A DNA stretch of 64,000 nt from Trichomonas vaginalis G3 (GCF_026262505.1 NC_067205.1:20643645-20707644), one strand, 5' to 3'. Counted from the stretch's first letter, positions 19,271 to 31,768 are shown. Notes: generated by a model from the letters alone, not told the origin. A program made the numbers and translations.

Positions 19271-19994
19271 TTAATATTTTCTAAAAAGTCAACTTCAACA
19301 GTCATTCGCACTGGTGCCTTCAGTTCTACAGGCTCTCCTTGAAAGTCAACAAGTCTGAATTGCATGTCTTTCAAATTATGAGGACTAATGCGAACCCATT
19401 TACTAAATGAGTTGCTATGACAGGAACGTTTGGAATGAACATTGAATTGACTGCATAACAGAAGGATTTATATTCTACTGAACCTTTACTATTAACTCCT
19501 GAAATGCCTGTGACATTAGCTATTTTAGACTCAATGTATAAACAATTACCATAACATACGTATGGAACAGATTTCATCTCAATCGTTTTGTCAACACTTT
19601 TCAAAGGAAATGTCATATGGTATGCACCCAGAAGAAGTTGTACTCTATGACTCATTCTTGGTATCTTGAACTCTTTCTTGCTACTGAACTTCAATGTTCC
19701 CTCAGAAGAGAGTTCGACATCTATGTTGTCAATAGTTTCTTCATTTATGAGAGTACCTATGACTCCAGCAATTTTATCTATTCTGTACTCGGCTCTGTTA
19801 GGAAATGTTACAACACTTCTTTTGTCATCTATTTCAAACTCCATGAAATCTGTTTCATCTGTTATGACAAAAGTTGCGATAGTATTGAAGTCAACAACTC
19901 TGAAAGCAAGCGCTTCATTCTGAAGACCTAAGTTTGTTTGTAGCTTTACTGTCCCGTATTCGTTTGGGTCTGTACTTTGCAAATAGAACAACAT
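19231..19994 (-). pseudogene. probable minor capsid protein, one frameshift
   Basis: About 253 aa, mostly beta-strand pattern. It aligns along its whole length with 49437-50234 of the outer element: a QSTDPNEYG start, a central RMSHRVQLLLGAYHMTFP, the GNCLYIESKIAN strand, and FRLVDFQGEPVEL near the end. Mavericks encode a single jelly-roll minor capsid (penton-like) protein. This pair is the best candidate by size and presence in both elements, but I see no diagnostic motif. The shift near 19385 separates the last 50 residues. It shares a 17-bp divergent start region with the fibre gene. Confidence 0.5.
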
Positions 19995-20011
19995 TTTATT
20001 CTCATTAAAAT
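19995..20011. promoter_or_regulatory. 17-bp bidirectional start region
   Basis: Only 17 bp separate the ATGs of the minor-capsid-like gene and the fibre gene. The rightward reading has TTTTATTCTCATTAAAATG, the same box-and-spacing seen before other genes of both elements. Confidence 0.45.
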
Positions 20012-23000
20012 ATGACTATTGCTGCATATGCGTATGAAACAAATGAAGCAAGAAGAGCACATGAACTAGTAAACGAAAACTCAACTTTAACCATTGAAGG
20101 CAATGATTTAGTCATTGACGATGGAAAAACTAAAAAAGTCATTGATTTCGATACTTTTAACACTTATGACCATTCATTACAACAAGCAAGGTTCCCATCA
20201 TAAATGATGGAACGGTGCAATATATAAATTCTACAGTAGATGCCTCATTAGTGAAAGTATTAAATGTTCTCATTGAATTGTTAAAGAGCTTTCGATTTGA
20301 CGACAACATTAAATGCCTAAAGAATTTAGTCATGAATGAGAAACAAATTCTCGGCGTGCTGGTAGCAGTAATGATGTACACCTTATGACATTAGAATATT
20401 ATAACGAACATAAAGATGAACTGAAAGGAGAGAAGGGTGACACCGGACCTCAAGGACCACAAGGACCACAAGGAATAACAAGGAATACAAGGAATACAAG
20501 GAATACAAGGACCTCAAGGCGAAAACGGTTTGGATGGAAAGGATGGAAAGGATGGAAAAACTGCTAAATCATGGATATGGGACCTTATAAATACTGGTTT
20601 AACAGCTGCTTCATATGGAGTTCTTCAATACCAAATCGGAAAGATATGGGCGGTACTTGGTGAAGAAGTTTTAAATGACGTTAAAAATGCTTTGAACTTC
20701 ATTTCAAATGGTTCGGATACTATTAAAACTTTATCTGGTTGGATGCAAGAAACAAGGAGTCAAATAGATACTGTAAAGACGTATGAGCAAACAATGCACG
20801 TACGGGATTGGATACTTTACGACAAGCACAAAATACACTAAAGGAAGCAAATGATATTCTTGGCTCAGTATCAGACATGCATGAAGATTGGCTTAAAGGT
20901 ATTGACAAATCTTTAAAAAATCACAGTCAGTCTATTGCTGACTACAAGAAAGTATAGATTTTTTACATAGTGCTATGGACGTACATGATGGAAGCATAAG
21001 GAACTTACTTAATGCTAACAATAACTTACCAGGAACTATTAAAGCATTTATAAAGTCCTTTGTAAAACCGGTGCTCTAACATTTAGGTCTTTGAGAGCAA
21101 GAGCATTGAAGTCAAGAGATGCAGAAACTCCAACAGAACCTACAGAAAGGAACTGAAACAACAGAAACTCCAAAGAAACCACCAAAACCAACAGCTAATG
21201 AAATATTGTTCGAATATTTTCCAAGGTACTCTGTTCTCATTGCATACATTCAAGAAATACTTAAGAAAGCAGACTTGACTTTAGGAGATGATGAAAGTTC
21301 TGTATATCTTTCGTTCCAGTTTCAAATAGCAGAACTTTTGAGACAGATATGCTTAATGTATGACAACATCTCTGATTTCACAAGATATGATGACGACCAT
21401 GACCCCGAACATGGTGAAGAAGAAGTTTTACAAACATCCATTAAGACAGGAAAGGTTTTAACTCAAAGTCTCATTATTGAACACAAAAGATGGCGAAGTG
21501 GACGTTCTTCAAGAGCTGAAGAAAAATACTTCTTCGGGAGGTGGTGGTAGGCATGAACTTGAAATAAATGAGATAGAAGAGAAATTAGCCGAAAAAGCAG
21601 ATAAAGAACATAAACACAATATCTCCGATATAAATGAACTTCAAGCTACATTAAATAGTAAAGCGGACAAAAATGAACTTGACGCAATGAACAAAGTTTT
21701 GAAATCTCATAAACACACATCTCCGATATAAATGAACTTCAAGCTACATTAAATAGTAAAGCGGACAAGACATGTTCATTATATAACTTCAGACGAACAG
21801 ATTATAACGGACTACCATGGATATTTAACACGAAGTGATGAAGCGAAGACAAAAAATGTTAATGAAAGAAGATATAAATACATTCGTGCTAAAGGTTATG
21901 ACATAAGCTGTACTGTACAGTATGATGTAGCTAAAGCACCAGAAGATTTGTTTATACCGGTGAAATTTATGCCTCTACTTTCAATGTTAACGGTGTATTA
22001 GTTGAACCAAGATTTATGTTAAGAGTTAAGGCAAAAAATAACGTTTGAAGATGCTATTAAAAGTAAAGCTGACAAAGTTGAACTCGAAGCAACGAACAAA
22101 GTTTTGAAATCTCATAAACACAACACCTCTCCGATATAAATGAACTTCAAGCTACATTAGACAGTAAAGCTGACAAGAACCATACACATAAATCCTTCAC
22201 TACTGTTAGAGCAGACGACATAATATTGAACTTTGACCTTGGTTCAAGTGCACCATTAGAAAATCCAAGTACAAGCGTAAAAGATACTCTTAACAGTTTA
22301 GATAAGAGTTGCAGGAACATTGAAAGTCATGCCAGAAACTTTGAAGCATATGAACTACCAGCAATGTTAGACAGTAAAGCCGACAAAAACTTATGTGGAT
22401 ACAGAACTATCAAGAAATTTTCGAACCAGATACAATGACATTTACAACAGAAATTATAAATGGTGAACCAGCAACTCCATTTGAATTTGTTAGAGGTCTT
22501 CAACCAGATACTTTTGAATTTTTCTTGGATAATTCTATTGAACTAACATTACATTATAAAAGTGGAACAAATGCAACATTTCATCCGGGAGATACATTCC
22601 AAATGGTATTTAATGACATAAGTTCTTTAGAATATGTTTATAGAGTTATGAGCATATATGATTTAATATATCCTATAGGAGCTGTTTATACGTCTATGAA
22701 TCCAATAAATCCAAACACTTTATTTGGTGGTAGATGGTATGAAATAGTTGACAGTTTTCCATTCTACACTAATACGCAGTCAATGAAGATGGGAGGTTCA
22801 AAGAAAATAGGTATTGAAAACCTTCCTTCACATATGCATAGGTTCAGTGAAGAACATCTGTGGAAGGAACCATTCACATTCAATAACAAAAAGAGGTTAT
22901 ATAAATCTTGCAGCGGGTTCGAATAGACAGGGAATGAATAGATATGATATCTCAGATGACCCAAAGATGTTAGCACAGGTATTTTCTGTGGAACTGCAGG

Positions 23001-23103
23001 AAATCATACACATGTTGTAGCTGGTATTACAGACCCAGCAGGTAATGGAAAAGATTATATGCCTCCTTATATAACAATGCACGCTTGGATACGAGTTGGT
23101 TAA
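20012..23103 (+). pseudogene. tail-fibre-like protein with collagen repeats and phage-type C-terminal domain
   Basis: About 1,030 codons with at least six frame breaks; it could be two genes dividing near 21080. Order: N-terminal domain (MTIAAYAYETNEARRAHEL), a collagen-like stretch (GPQGPQGPQG, then GLDGKDGKDGK), helical segments, a coiled region with repeats of KADKEHKHNISDINELQATL, then a C-terminal domain with LIYPIGAVYTSMNP, GGSKKIGIENLPSH and KDYMPPYITMHAW. The last is the tail-collar/short-fibre type known from bacteriophages. The outer element has its own version (35360-36967). Likely a trimeric surface appendage of the particle for host attachment; this role is inference. Confidence 0.72.
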
Positions 23104-23121
23104 AATCTTAACTTTACATAA

Positions 23122-24217
23122 ATGAGCTTGAAAGAAGTATTCGAACAACATCCATGGAGGTCATTTAAGAAGTTCAATGAAGCAGCAAAAAGTTGGGGAT
23201 TTACTAACAAGAGCTGAAGTGAAAAGGTTCTTTGACAAAAATGTTGTACATCAAACAAAAATAAATCCTTACGACTACTTTTTACCAATTTACTCCAACA
23301 CTCCTGACGCATACCATTTGACACTCTCATTCAAAGCAGAAAAGGAGGACATAAACCATTCCTCATCTTCATAAATGTTAACACTCGCAAAGCTTTTGCG
23401 TATATAATGAGAAATAAAGGAACTCATGAAGTGTTAAGAGTTTTACAAAAGTTTGTAGCAGAACATAGCCCAAGTATTTTAACATCAGACCAAGACGGTG
23501 CATACCTCAGCAACGAAATCACAGAATTTCTCATTAAGCATAACATAACTCACTACACTACTGAAGACCATAACCATAACATACTCGGTATCATTAACCG
23601 CTTCATAAGGACTCTCAGAGATTTAAATCAAGAGCGAGACTTTACCGAAGAAACAATGAAACATTTCATCGAAGTTTACATTCCTCAACACATTCTACAA
23701 CAGGACATACACCAAATTCAATGACACAACAACAAGAAGAAAATAGTATACAAAAGAAACGAAGCCAAACACAAAATATCAGAAATTCACACAATTTACC
23801 CTCATTCCTGGTACAAAAGTTCGTGTAGTTCTTGACGACAAACCGTTTGACAAAGAAACGTTTAAGGTTAAGTAGAAACTATTATATCGTAGACTCTCAC
23901 AAGGTAATGGATATCTTATAAAAGCTGCTGACGGACTCTATTGCATTTTACCCTCGACATAAGTTAGTTGAAAGTAGTAAATGGCAAACTTGCTGAAACC
24001 ATTGACGACAAGCGAAGCAAGGAGGATGGTTATTGAAATACTTGGCTACAAAATAAACGATGACACTTATAAAGTAAGATATGAAGGAGGTGTTGAAGAT
24101 GTATACGCATCTAAGAACTTGAGAGAGTCAAAGCCAACACATCTGGGACCATTAGAGCGGGAGTACTGGGAAAGACAAAAATATGCCAGAAAGAATAAGA
24201 AAATTCTTCTAAACTTT
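23122..24217 (+). pseudogene. Maverick retroviral-like integrase, multiple frameshifts
   Basis: An RNase-H-fold integrase that joins element ends to host DNA. First catalytic Asp in HFDTL (at a frame break), second in ILTSDQDGAY. At the position 36 residues later, where Glu is expected, the sequence reads GIINRFIRT, giving Asn. A C-terminal domain (IKVRYEGGVEDVYASKNL-like) ends in a basic, coil-prone segment. Breaks occur near 23320, 23690, 23870 and 23965. Length about 365 codons, normal for the family. The gene runs straight into a stray copy of a Maverick end. Confidence 0.8.
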
Positions 24218-25103
24218 AGTTATATGGTTATGTTTGGTTATGGTGCACTGCGTTCCACCTTACCCAAGATAATGGTTTGACATTCTTTACAAAACCGTTA
24301 ACGTATATTTTACAACACAAACGACAACAACAACTTAACATTAAATATTTACCAAAGCCGCCAACCACTTCACTTCACTAACGTTTTCACTAACGACTCA
24401 CTAATGTAAAAAATAATACGTTCTCACTATCGTTCTCACTAACGACTTCACTAATGTTCTCATAAATTTTCCTCAATATCTTCATCATCAGTGTTAACCC
24501 TATTGTAGTCATACTTGAAGCCCATAAACTTTCTTCTCAACTTCTTAACGTACAATTTACATAACTTACCTTCGTCATCGTATGGTTTAATGATATAACT
24601 ATTTCTATCTTTATACACAGTCAATGAAAAGTCAACTGGTCTCGGATGTATTTGAAAGAACATGTTAATGCTCAGGAAGGAGATAAAATGTTAAATGTAT
24701 GTTTGTTATATGTGGAATTCGAATGAGTTGCTTTTTGTTCTGTCATTTACATCCAAATAAAAATAAAACTAAACTTAAAAATAAACTTAAAAATTAATGA
24801 TATCACCACCCTCACATGTATGAAAACATCCATTATAATTTAGGTGAAGTGGTGAAATCTCACCTCTTTTTTCACCTCTTTTTTCCACCTCATGAATTCA
24901 TTGCTTATAACTCTCTTCCTTGGTTTCTTTTTAGTTGCTTTCTTCACGTCTGTCTCCAACTTGACTGTCTTTCTTCTTCGTTCCGTAAGATACCAGTTAC
25001 TTCCAACCAGTCAATGGGTCAAATGGTCTATTCGTAAGGGTTTCATACATTCCATAGGACGCCATACGGAAGAACTACTGGTGGAGGAAGAGTTCATCGA
25101 CTC
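24218..25103. repeat. partial third Maverick left end, abutting the assembly gap
   Basis: It matches the inner-element left end from the terminus to about 15606, in the same orientation, with many small indels. It differs in its palindrome block, which has GGTGA/TCACC arms as in the outer element rather than GTTAG/CTAAC. So it comes from a different Maverick copy. It may be a nested insertion with only one end present, or a chimeric contig end. It also carries a broken copy of the small terminal-repeat gene (24460-24663). Confidence 0.7.
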
Positions 25104-25203
25104 NNNNNNNNNNNNNNNNNNNNNNNNNNNNNNNNNNNNNNNNNNNNNNNNNNNNNNNNNNNNNNNNNNNNNNNNNNNNNNNNNNNNNNNNNNNNNNNNN
25201 NNN
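25104..25203. other. assembly gap, 100 Ns
   Basis: Exactly 100 unknown bases, the usual size for a gap of unknown length. The true distance between integrase and polymerase, and the polymerase N-terminus, are therefore not known. Confidence 0.99.
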
Positions 25204-28200
25204 CATTGACTTTAACATCGAAGCTTTAGATGAACCAAACAGAGACTACTTACACAAACATTTCGGTAAGGTTTTCATGAGACTCTTAGAGAAAATTAAA
25301 ATAAACTCCCAACAGAGATGGATGGTATGTTATAAACTTGGTGGAAAGTATGAATGTTCTACGTTAAACCTCAATAATATTGGAACATTACTACATCAGC
25401 TCTTGAAGGAGAACTTTATATCAGAGATAGAAGCAAATGCTGCAGGTATTGTTGAAATGCACTATGACTTCTTCTTGACAAACATAAAGAATCTTACCGA
25501 AATAAAGATGTATGATTTAACAGAATATGAAGGCTTAACGATGTCAGATGTAAAGAAAGGCAAACCAAAAAAGAGACCATATAGAGATGAAAGCACACTG
25601 ACAAATGACCAGAAAGCCATTTTGGAAGCTCTTAAGCAAACAGGAAACCCAGCACTTATAGAAAGCTTTTGGAAAGATAATGGTGAAAAGAAGTTTTATA
25701 AGAAGAGAAGCGGTCAGTTCTGGAAGTATCTTTGCACATTACCTATAAATCTTGAACGCTACCAAATCTTCAATGAACTGAACAAAAGAACTGCAACACT
25801 TATGACAGAAGATAACTTTCGTTTATGCTTGCATTCAGGCTGGAGTAAATGAAGAAACTATTGACCACATGAGAGAAGTCATTCGTGTTAGAGACTTTCC
25901 TCAAAGTAAAGTACAAGAAATTTCTGACGCAACAGGTATAGCATTTAATGTTACCATTGGTTACTTCAATGACTCAAGACATAATGAAATAAAGAGATAC
26001 ATACCAAAAGAATGTGAAACTGTTCGAACTATTGACTTACTTCTTGTTGAAGACCACTACATGCTAAATGAAAGACTTCCAATGACAACATATTTCATTC
26101 GAAACTATATAGAAATCTTGAAGGAGTGTGGTGGAATGAACATTGAAAAACAGATGAAAATATATACAAAGAGAGAAGATAAATATGTAGTTCGCATGGA
26201 TAGAACTACACCGCTATGGGATGTTATGAAAACATTGTGGGAGTGCAAATATTTTGAACCTATTTCTTATGGAGAACTTTTCACATATACGACTGACTTA
26301 TATAAACAGAACCTTGCACCATTTAAAGATTTGACATATGCTCCAAAGTATTGTGTACAACTGAAGAAGAAAGCAGAGTCAAAAGAAGTAAATAAAGCTA
26401 AATGTAAGTTCATACCTGAGCACGTTTTCTTTGCTGACTTTGAGTGTAGTACGGATGGCTTTCATAAAGCTTTTAACATCTGTTATGACAGTGAAGATGG
26501 TTCAGTTAGTGAAAGTATTTGGGGTCAAAACTGTGCAACAGAATTTTTGGAAAGACTTCCTGACAAGAGTTTAATATATTTCCAACCTCAGTTATGACAT
26601 AAACTTCATCTTAAGACACATGACAGAAGTGAAAGGAACTCCCATCATTAAAGGTTCACGAACAATGCAAATAACTGGTTTATATAAAGGAAGGGCAATT
26701 ATTATAAAAGACTCTTACAGTGTTATAAATAAGAAGCTTAAACTATTTCCTGCTATGTTTAACTTACAAACAGGACCGAAAGAAGTATTTCCATATAACT
26801 ACTACAGCAGTGTTTTGTTAGCAAATGACAACAGAACTGGTGTCATTTCTGAAGCATGTAAGTTTATCCATGATGCAGATACATTTATGAAGAACATAGA
26901 TTCCATCAAAGGTTGCAGAATAGATGAAAACCACTTCGACTTAGAAAAATATAGCACGTTTTACTGCAAACAAGATGTAAGAATTTTAAGAGAAGGTTTT
27001 GTAAAGTTCCGCAATGACTTATTGAAAGAGTTTGATTTAAACGTTTATGACTACGTTAGTATTTGTTCTATTGCTAACAAATTGTTTGAGAACAGAGTAT
27101 ACTTCCCGAATGGAAATCTTTATGACCTCTCAAATAAACCAAGAGAATTTATTTCGAGATGCATTCAAGGTGGAAGATGTATGTTGTCAGATAACATGAA
27201 ACAAAAGAGCAAAAAGAAACTCATTGCTGACTTCGACACTGTTTCATTATATCCTTCAGCTATAGCAAGACTTTATACTTTAGAAGGTATTCCAAAAGTA
27301 TTGAAGGAAGAAATGTTAAGCACAGAGTATCTCATGAGACATTTATTCGATGACGACCAAAAGGAACCCATTGGTGAAAAGTTTATGTCTGGCTTCTTTG
27401 TTCTCATTAAGATAACAGAGATTGGTATACCCAGACACTTTCATTTAATAGTTTGCGACCCTGAACTAAATCCAGAACTTAACGTTCCAAGAAGTTCAAA
27501 CACTTGCTGTCTCATGTATGTTGACCATATAACATTACAAGACCTCATAAAATATCAAGGTGTCAAATGTGAAGTGTTGCAAGGATACTATTACGATGGA
27601 AACAGAGATATGAGAATAAGAGATGAAGTAAAGAAGTTGTTTGAGTTAAGGTTAAAGTATAAGAAAGAAGAAAACCCCTTACAAGAAATTATAAAACTCA
27701 TTCTGAACAGCATTTATGGCAAAACTATTCTATCTCCTATTGAGTCAAAAATAACCATAGTAGATGACAAAGATGCTATAAGATATGCTATAAGAAATTA
27801 CAACCATATAGTGAAGTTCGAAGGTTTGGATGGTTCAGATAAAACTATTTTCAAGCTAACGAAAAGCATTTGCAGACACTTTAACTTCTGTCCACTTGGT
27901 GTTAATATTCTGTCTATGTCAAAACGTATTATGAATGAAGTATTCTGTACTGCAGAGGACATGGGACTTCAAATCTTTTACCAGGATACCGACAGTATGC
28001 ACTTATATAATGAAGACATCCCAAAGCTTGCAGCAGAGTTTAAGAAGAGATATGGTCGCGAACTTATAGGAAAGAACCTTGGTCAATTTCATAGCGACTT
28101 TGCAGAAATAACACCTGGAAAACAAAGTTTAGCTTATAAAAGTATTTTCTGTGGAAAGAAGACCTACATAGACTTACTCACTAACGATTTAAATGAAGTT

Positions 28201-28491
28201 GCATTTCACTGCAGAATGAAAGGCGTGAAGCAAGATGTTATTGCTTTAACCGCTAATGAAATGTTTCCTGAAGCTATACAATGCTATTACAATGAAGATA
28301 AGAACATTCACATACCTGTTGGAACATATGACAAAGACTCTGAGTTCAGTTTAATGAAACTTTACAAAGCACTTCATGATGGTCAAGAGATTGCATTCGA
28401 CTTATGTAAGTCATGTCAACCTTGCTTTGCTGAAAAGTTCAACTTTTCAATAACGACTAAAACAAGCTTTATTCGTAAGTTGAAGTTCTGA
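25204..28491 (+). pseudogene. protein-primed family B DNA polymerase of the inner Maverick, 5' end in gap, two frameshifts
   Basis: Replicates the element with 3'-5' proofreading. After an N-terminal region of about 400 residues come exonuclease motif I FFADFECSTDG, motif II NLSYDINFIL (across a break near 26585) and motif III YCKQDVRIL. Polymerase motif A is DFDTVSLYPS, motif B is LILNSIYGKT and motif C is YQDTDSMH. All catalytic residues are present. The other break is near 25850. Length at least 1,090 codons, as usual for Polinton polymerases. Strong assignment. Confidence 0.93.
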
Positions 28492-28551
28492 GGTCATTTA
28501 TTTTTGTCAGCAATGAGGTCATTCGTGATAAAAATAAAGCTAGCGTAGATT

Positions 28552-29409
28552 TTACAATACTGCGATGGTAGAGTTTAAGAGTTGTGCTTCAATGTAGAGA
28601 CAGTCCTTCCCATCTGGAGGCAAGAACACTGGACATTTATGGTCATGAGTGGAGAACATGTCTATCCAAAACTCACGATTGAAGCCAGTTAATTTATAGT
28701 ATTTAGGGTTAGGAAGTGGTGAAGTTCTTGTATGACCAATGAACTCATTTTCAACGCCTTTGGCTATATTAGAGTAAAGTATTGCTTGCTTTCTATCCCA
28801 AATGCCAGGTGTTACAATCTTTGAAAATTCATTTTTCCTCGGAAGCATTGCATCATAATTGAAAACATTCTTAAAATCATCACTTGGTTCGGAGATTTGA
28901 AATCTTATACGTAATGGATTTTCTTTCTTTTTAGCGACTTCATTGAATGGTGAGAATACAATGAATTGACAGTCATGAGTTCCATCTTCATTTTCATTAA
29001 ATTCATAATGAAAGTCTATAAGTTGTGGCTGACTACCTTCTTCTTTCAGTTGTGCAAGAAACTCACGTAAAGGCTGTAAAGTTTGTACTTCAATGTTGAA
29101 CTTTTTCTCGAACATCTCATTAAATGAAATCATACATTGTTGCAATGTTGTATCGTCTTTAAAGTATTTGTATATGTGAATGTTTTGGGCGCTTAAAGAC
29201 TGTTCGTCATTTTCTATCTCGACTTGAAGTATAAAGTCAACCTTTCTGAAAGCACGTGTTATATACATAGATGTTATGCCAATGTACTTCTCTTCATTTA
29301 TGTTCACAATCCAGTCTGTTGGAAACTTAAACGTTACTCTGTTCCCCTTTATTTTGACGTCAGGGTTTTCACTACTGAACGCAACAGTTAAAGGTATTTG
29401 TCTATACAT
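28552..29409 (-). CDS. putative virion protein, 285 aa, intact
   Basis: Begins MYRQIPLTVAFSSENPDVKI. A pattern of beta-strands with YIGITSMYITRAFRK near residue 40 and LPPDGKDCLYIEA near the C-terminus. These two places have weak counterparts in the proteins at 15951, 34531 and 41448. One of the few unbroken larger genes. A TTTTTATCC box ends 8 nt before the ATG. Not assigned to a known family. Confidence 0.6.
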   Translation of the reverse strand: MYRQIPLTVAFSSENPDVKIKGNRVTFKFPTDWIVNINEEKYIGITSMYITRAFRKVDFILQVEIENDEQSLSAQNIHIYKYFKDDTTLQQCMISFNEMFEKKFNIEVQTLQPLREFLAQLKEEGSQPQLIDFHYEFNENEDGTHDCQFIVFSPFNEVAKKKENPLRIRFQISEPSDDFKNVFNYDAMLPRKNEFSKIVTPGIWDRKQAILYSNIAKGVENEFIGHTRTSPLPNPKYYKLTGFNREFWIDMFSTHDHKCPVFLPPDGKDCLYIEAQLLNSTIAVL

Positions 29410-29433
29410 TTAATTCGGATAAAAATAAACCAT

Positions 29434-29688
29434 TTACTCTTTCTTTGCTTCAGCTTCTTTAGCTTTTGCTTCTTCTCTAGCTTTTTTCGCCAGCAAACGT
29501 GGGTTCTTCTGTCTTCCAGCAGCTAATGCAGCTAGTTGTTTTTCACTAAGTTTTCTCTTTGGTCTCTCTGGCTTTTGTTCTTGTTTTTGTTCCTTCAGTT
29601 CGGATAAAATTTGCTCGCGAATTTCTTTCTTCAATGCTTCAACATCTATGACACCTTGGGTCTTGTCCGTAGGGCTTGTCTGAGTCAT
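29434..29688 (-). CDS. small lysine-rich protein, 84 aa
   Basis: Helical and strongly basic in its second half (KRKLSEKQLAALAAGRQKNP, then Ala/Lys/Glu repeats). It starts after TTTTTTATCTGCAGTCAA. Basic small proteins in this position could bind packaged DNA, as core proteins do in other large particles, but that is inference only. Confidence 0.55.
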   Translation of the reverse strand: MTQTSPTDKTQGVIDVEALKKEIREQILSELKEQKQEQKPERPKRKLSEKQLAALAAGRQKNPRLLAKKAREEAKAKEAEAKKE

Positions 29689-29733
29689 TTGACTGCAGAT
29701 AAAAAACTAAATTAAAACTTTAACCGATGTAAA
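29689..29733. promoter_or_regulatory. divergent start region
   Basis: 45 bp between two divergent ATGs. The leftward reading carries TTTTTTATCTGC 6 nt before the ATG. The rightward reading has a less clear A+T run. Confidence 0.4.
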
Positions 29734-30168
29734 ATGAGCTTGTCAAAATCAGAGCGAGAGTCTATTATATTAAATGACGCAAGAGGAATACAACATCCTT
29801 TCTATTACGTAAGTCAGAGTAAAGATGGTAAAATATACGTAAGAAAAAGAAAGGTACCATTAGCGAATGCAGAGAGCGACAACATTAAGGTGCATGGCAA
29901 GGGTGAAGTCCACGAAGCCCATATAAAACCTTCTGTTCAAACTGAAAAGTCAATAGAACCAGAAGAAAAGAAGCCAGATGTACTTTCAATAACGAACCAA
30001 GAGCTTATTGCAAAGTTCGTGAATTTCATTGAAAAACAAACCGAGTCAAAGAACCCTGACCCGCCAGTGAAAGAAGTTGAGACAAAAGAGAATGTACAGT
30101 TCATTGAAAATGTCAAGAAACAACTTCCACCACGAATACCAAGAAGAAGAGTGAGAATAATGAAGTAA
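29734..30168 (+). CDS. small basic protein with IxxARxG...Y..KxGK motif, 144 aa
   Basis: Begins MSLSKSERESIILNDARGIQ, followed by PFYYVSQSKDGKIYVRKRK. The outer-element protein at 38534 has the same N-terminal plan (NSIIESARSG, then YKVTFHRNGTASISKKK), and so does the small protein at 32306. The C-terminus is Pro/Arg-rich (PPRIPRRRVR). Intact. Unknown function; a nucleic-acid or scaffold role would fit the charge. Confidence 0.6.
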   Translation: MSLSKSERESIILNDARGIQHPFYYVSQSKDGKIYVRKRKVPLANAESDNIKVHGKGEVHEAHIKPSVQTEKSIEPEEKKPDVLSITNQELIAKFVNFIEKQTESKNPDPPVKEVETKENVQFIENVKKQLPPRIPRRRVRIMK

Positions 30169-30195
30169 ATAGATATTTTTATCTGAAGTAAATAC

Positions 30196-31768
30196 ATGCA
30201 GAACGAACAGCTAAACGAATTTACTCCAGCAGAGCATATTCATCAGATTCGCTCATATTTCGATATCATAGACAATGCAGTTCAAATTGGTGACACTAAT
30301 AGAAAATATTCTGACGCAAAGATTCCATCACAACCTGAACTGCTAAAGATAACACATGGGTAACATTCAATCTCTCACCTCCTGGGAAAATATGTTGGAC
30401 CTTTACAATACATTCATTACGTATAAAATGGAAGGTCAATTTATTGCAGATAAAGAAATTGGTTCAGGTTCCAATAAAACAAACCCACCAGGATTTTGGA
30501 TTGGTTTCGATGACGCTTTCTATGCAGTTGCTGGATATATCAAATCCTTGCAAATGGTTGTATCGTATATTCTCAAGACAACGCAAGAGAAGAAGCAATA
30601 TAAACTTCAAACTCACAAACTACCGAACAAATAAAGAAAGTAGATGTTTTCTCAAAGACTCGACATGAAGATGTATGGAGTCATTCGGAACATGCAGAAC
30701 AGGACAAATTGTTAGTGGTCCAATTACAGCAGGAAAATCATTTGATTTTAAGCTTCGTTTAAGAATTCCTGTTAGAAGATTCCTTCCATTAGAAGCTATT
30801 CGATTTATTCCAGCTTTTGCAGGAAACATTCAGCTTAAAGTAAAGTTCAGTAGCGACGCCTTACAATGCACATCTATATCTGTAAATGATATCATTGCTT
30901 TCAATCCAACTCTAAAGTTGCATTTTGCTTCAGATTCAAATCCACCGACAAATAAATTTGTTCCATGGAATGAACCATTCACTATGATAACGAAGGCAGT
31001 AGAAGCTAGTGGAACAGTTACTATTACAACTGTAACCCAGCAACTATTTCGAACAAAGATGGATTTTAATGAATGTTTCATTCATCCAAAGTCATTCTCT
31101 TTAGACCCTAACATTTATACAGAACTTGTAGAACATTATACAAACGAGGCTTTATGTTTTCCTGTTAAAGTTATGGATTGGATTCCTATGGACGGTTCAT
31201 TCTCAAAGAATACAGATAGTTCAAGTGCAACATTTACAGCAGCTTATACGCCTATTAATGTTAAAAGTATTTGGGCACTATTTAGAAAGAAAGACAACTA
31301 TTATGTTAATTTTGAGAACCCTAAGTTTAAATATCTTCAGCTTTCCATGGGAGCTTATGGAAATATGCCTGCAGAACCTGAAAAATCATATGGACCTGTA
31401 TTTTATGAAATGGTTGCGAACGCCTGCAATACAAACAATGATATGATAGGATTTAATGAAGATGTTATGAGGTCATTGGTGGATGATGGTAGTGTGGAAC
31501 ATAAATGGGATAGCTATGACAACACCATTTCTTATGTGGTTTTCCAACAGAAGTGGACTTTTGCTTCCAGCAAGGTCAAACATCTACTGCTCCAATAACA
31601 TACAAATTGTCTGTTAAAGGACCTATTGAACTAGCAACTGAAAATGTACCAAAGCCACTTATTGGATTTATGAGGGATTGTTGCTTTGCAATACAAGTAA
31701 GACAGTCAGGCATACCAATAATAAGACTTGACGACTATAACTTAGCAACTGACGACAGTGAGGAATAA
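30196..31768 (+). pseudogene. Maverick major capsid protein (double jelly-roll type), frameshifted
   Basis: About 520 codons. N-terminus MQNEQLNEFTPAEHIHQIRS; breaks near 30360, 30560 and 31560. The middle has FKLRLRIPVRRFLPLEAIRF and a run of beta-strand patterns; the end is SGIPIIRLDDYNLATDD. Position, size and strand-rich pattern fit the Polinton major capsid, which forms trimeric double jelly-roll capsomers. The outer counterpart is at 51148-52751. Domain identity is by context, not by a diagnostic motif. The promoter box TTTTTATCTGAAG lies 8 nt before the ATG. Confidence 0.65.
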
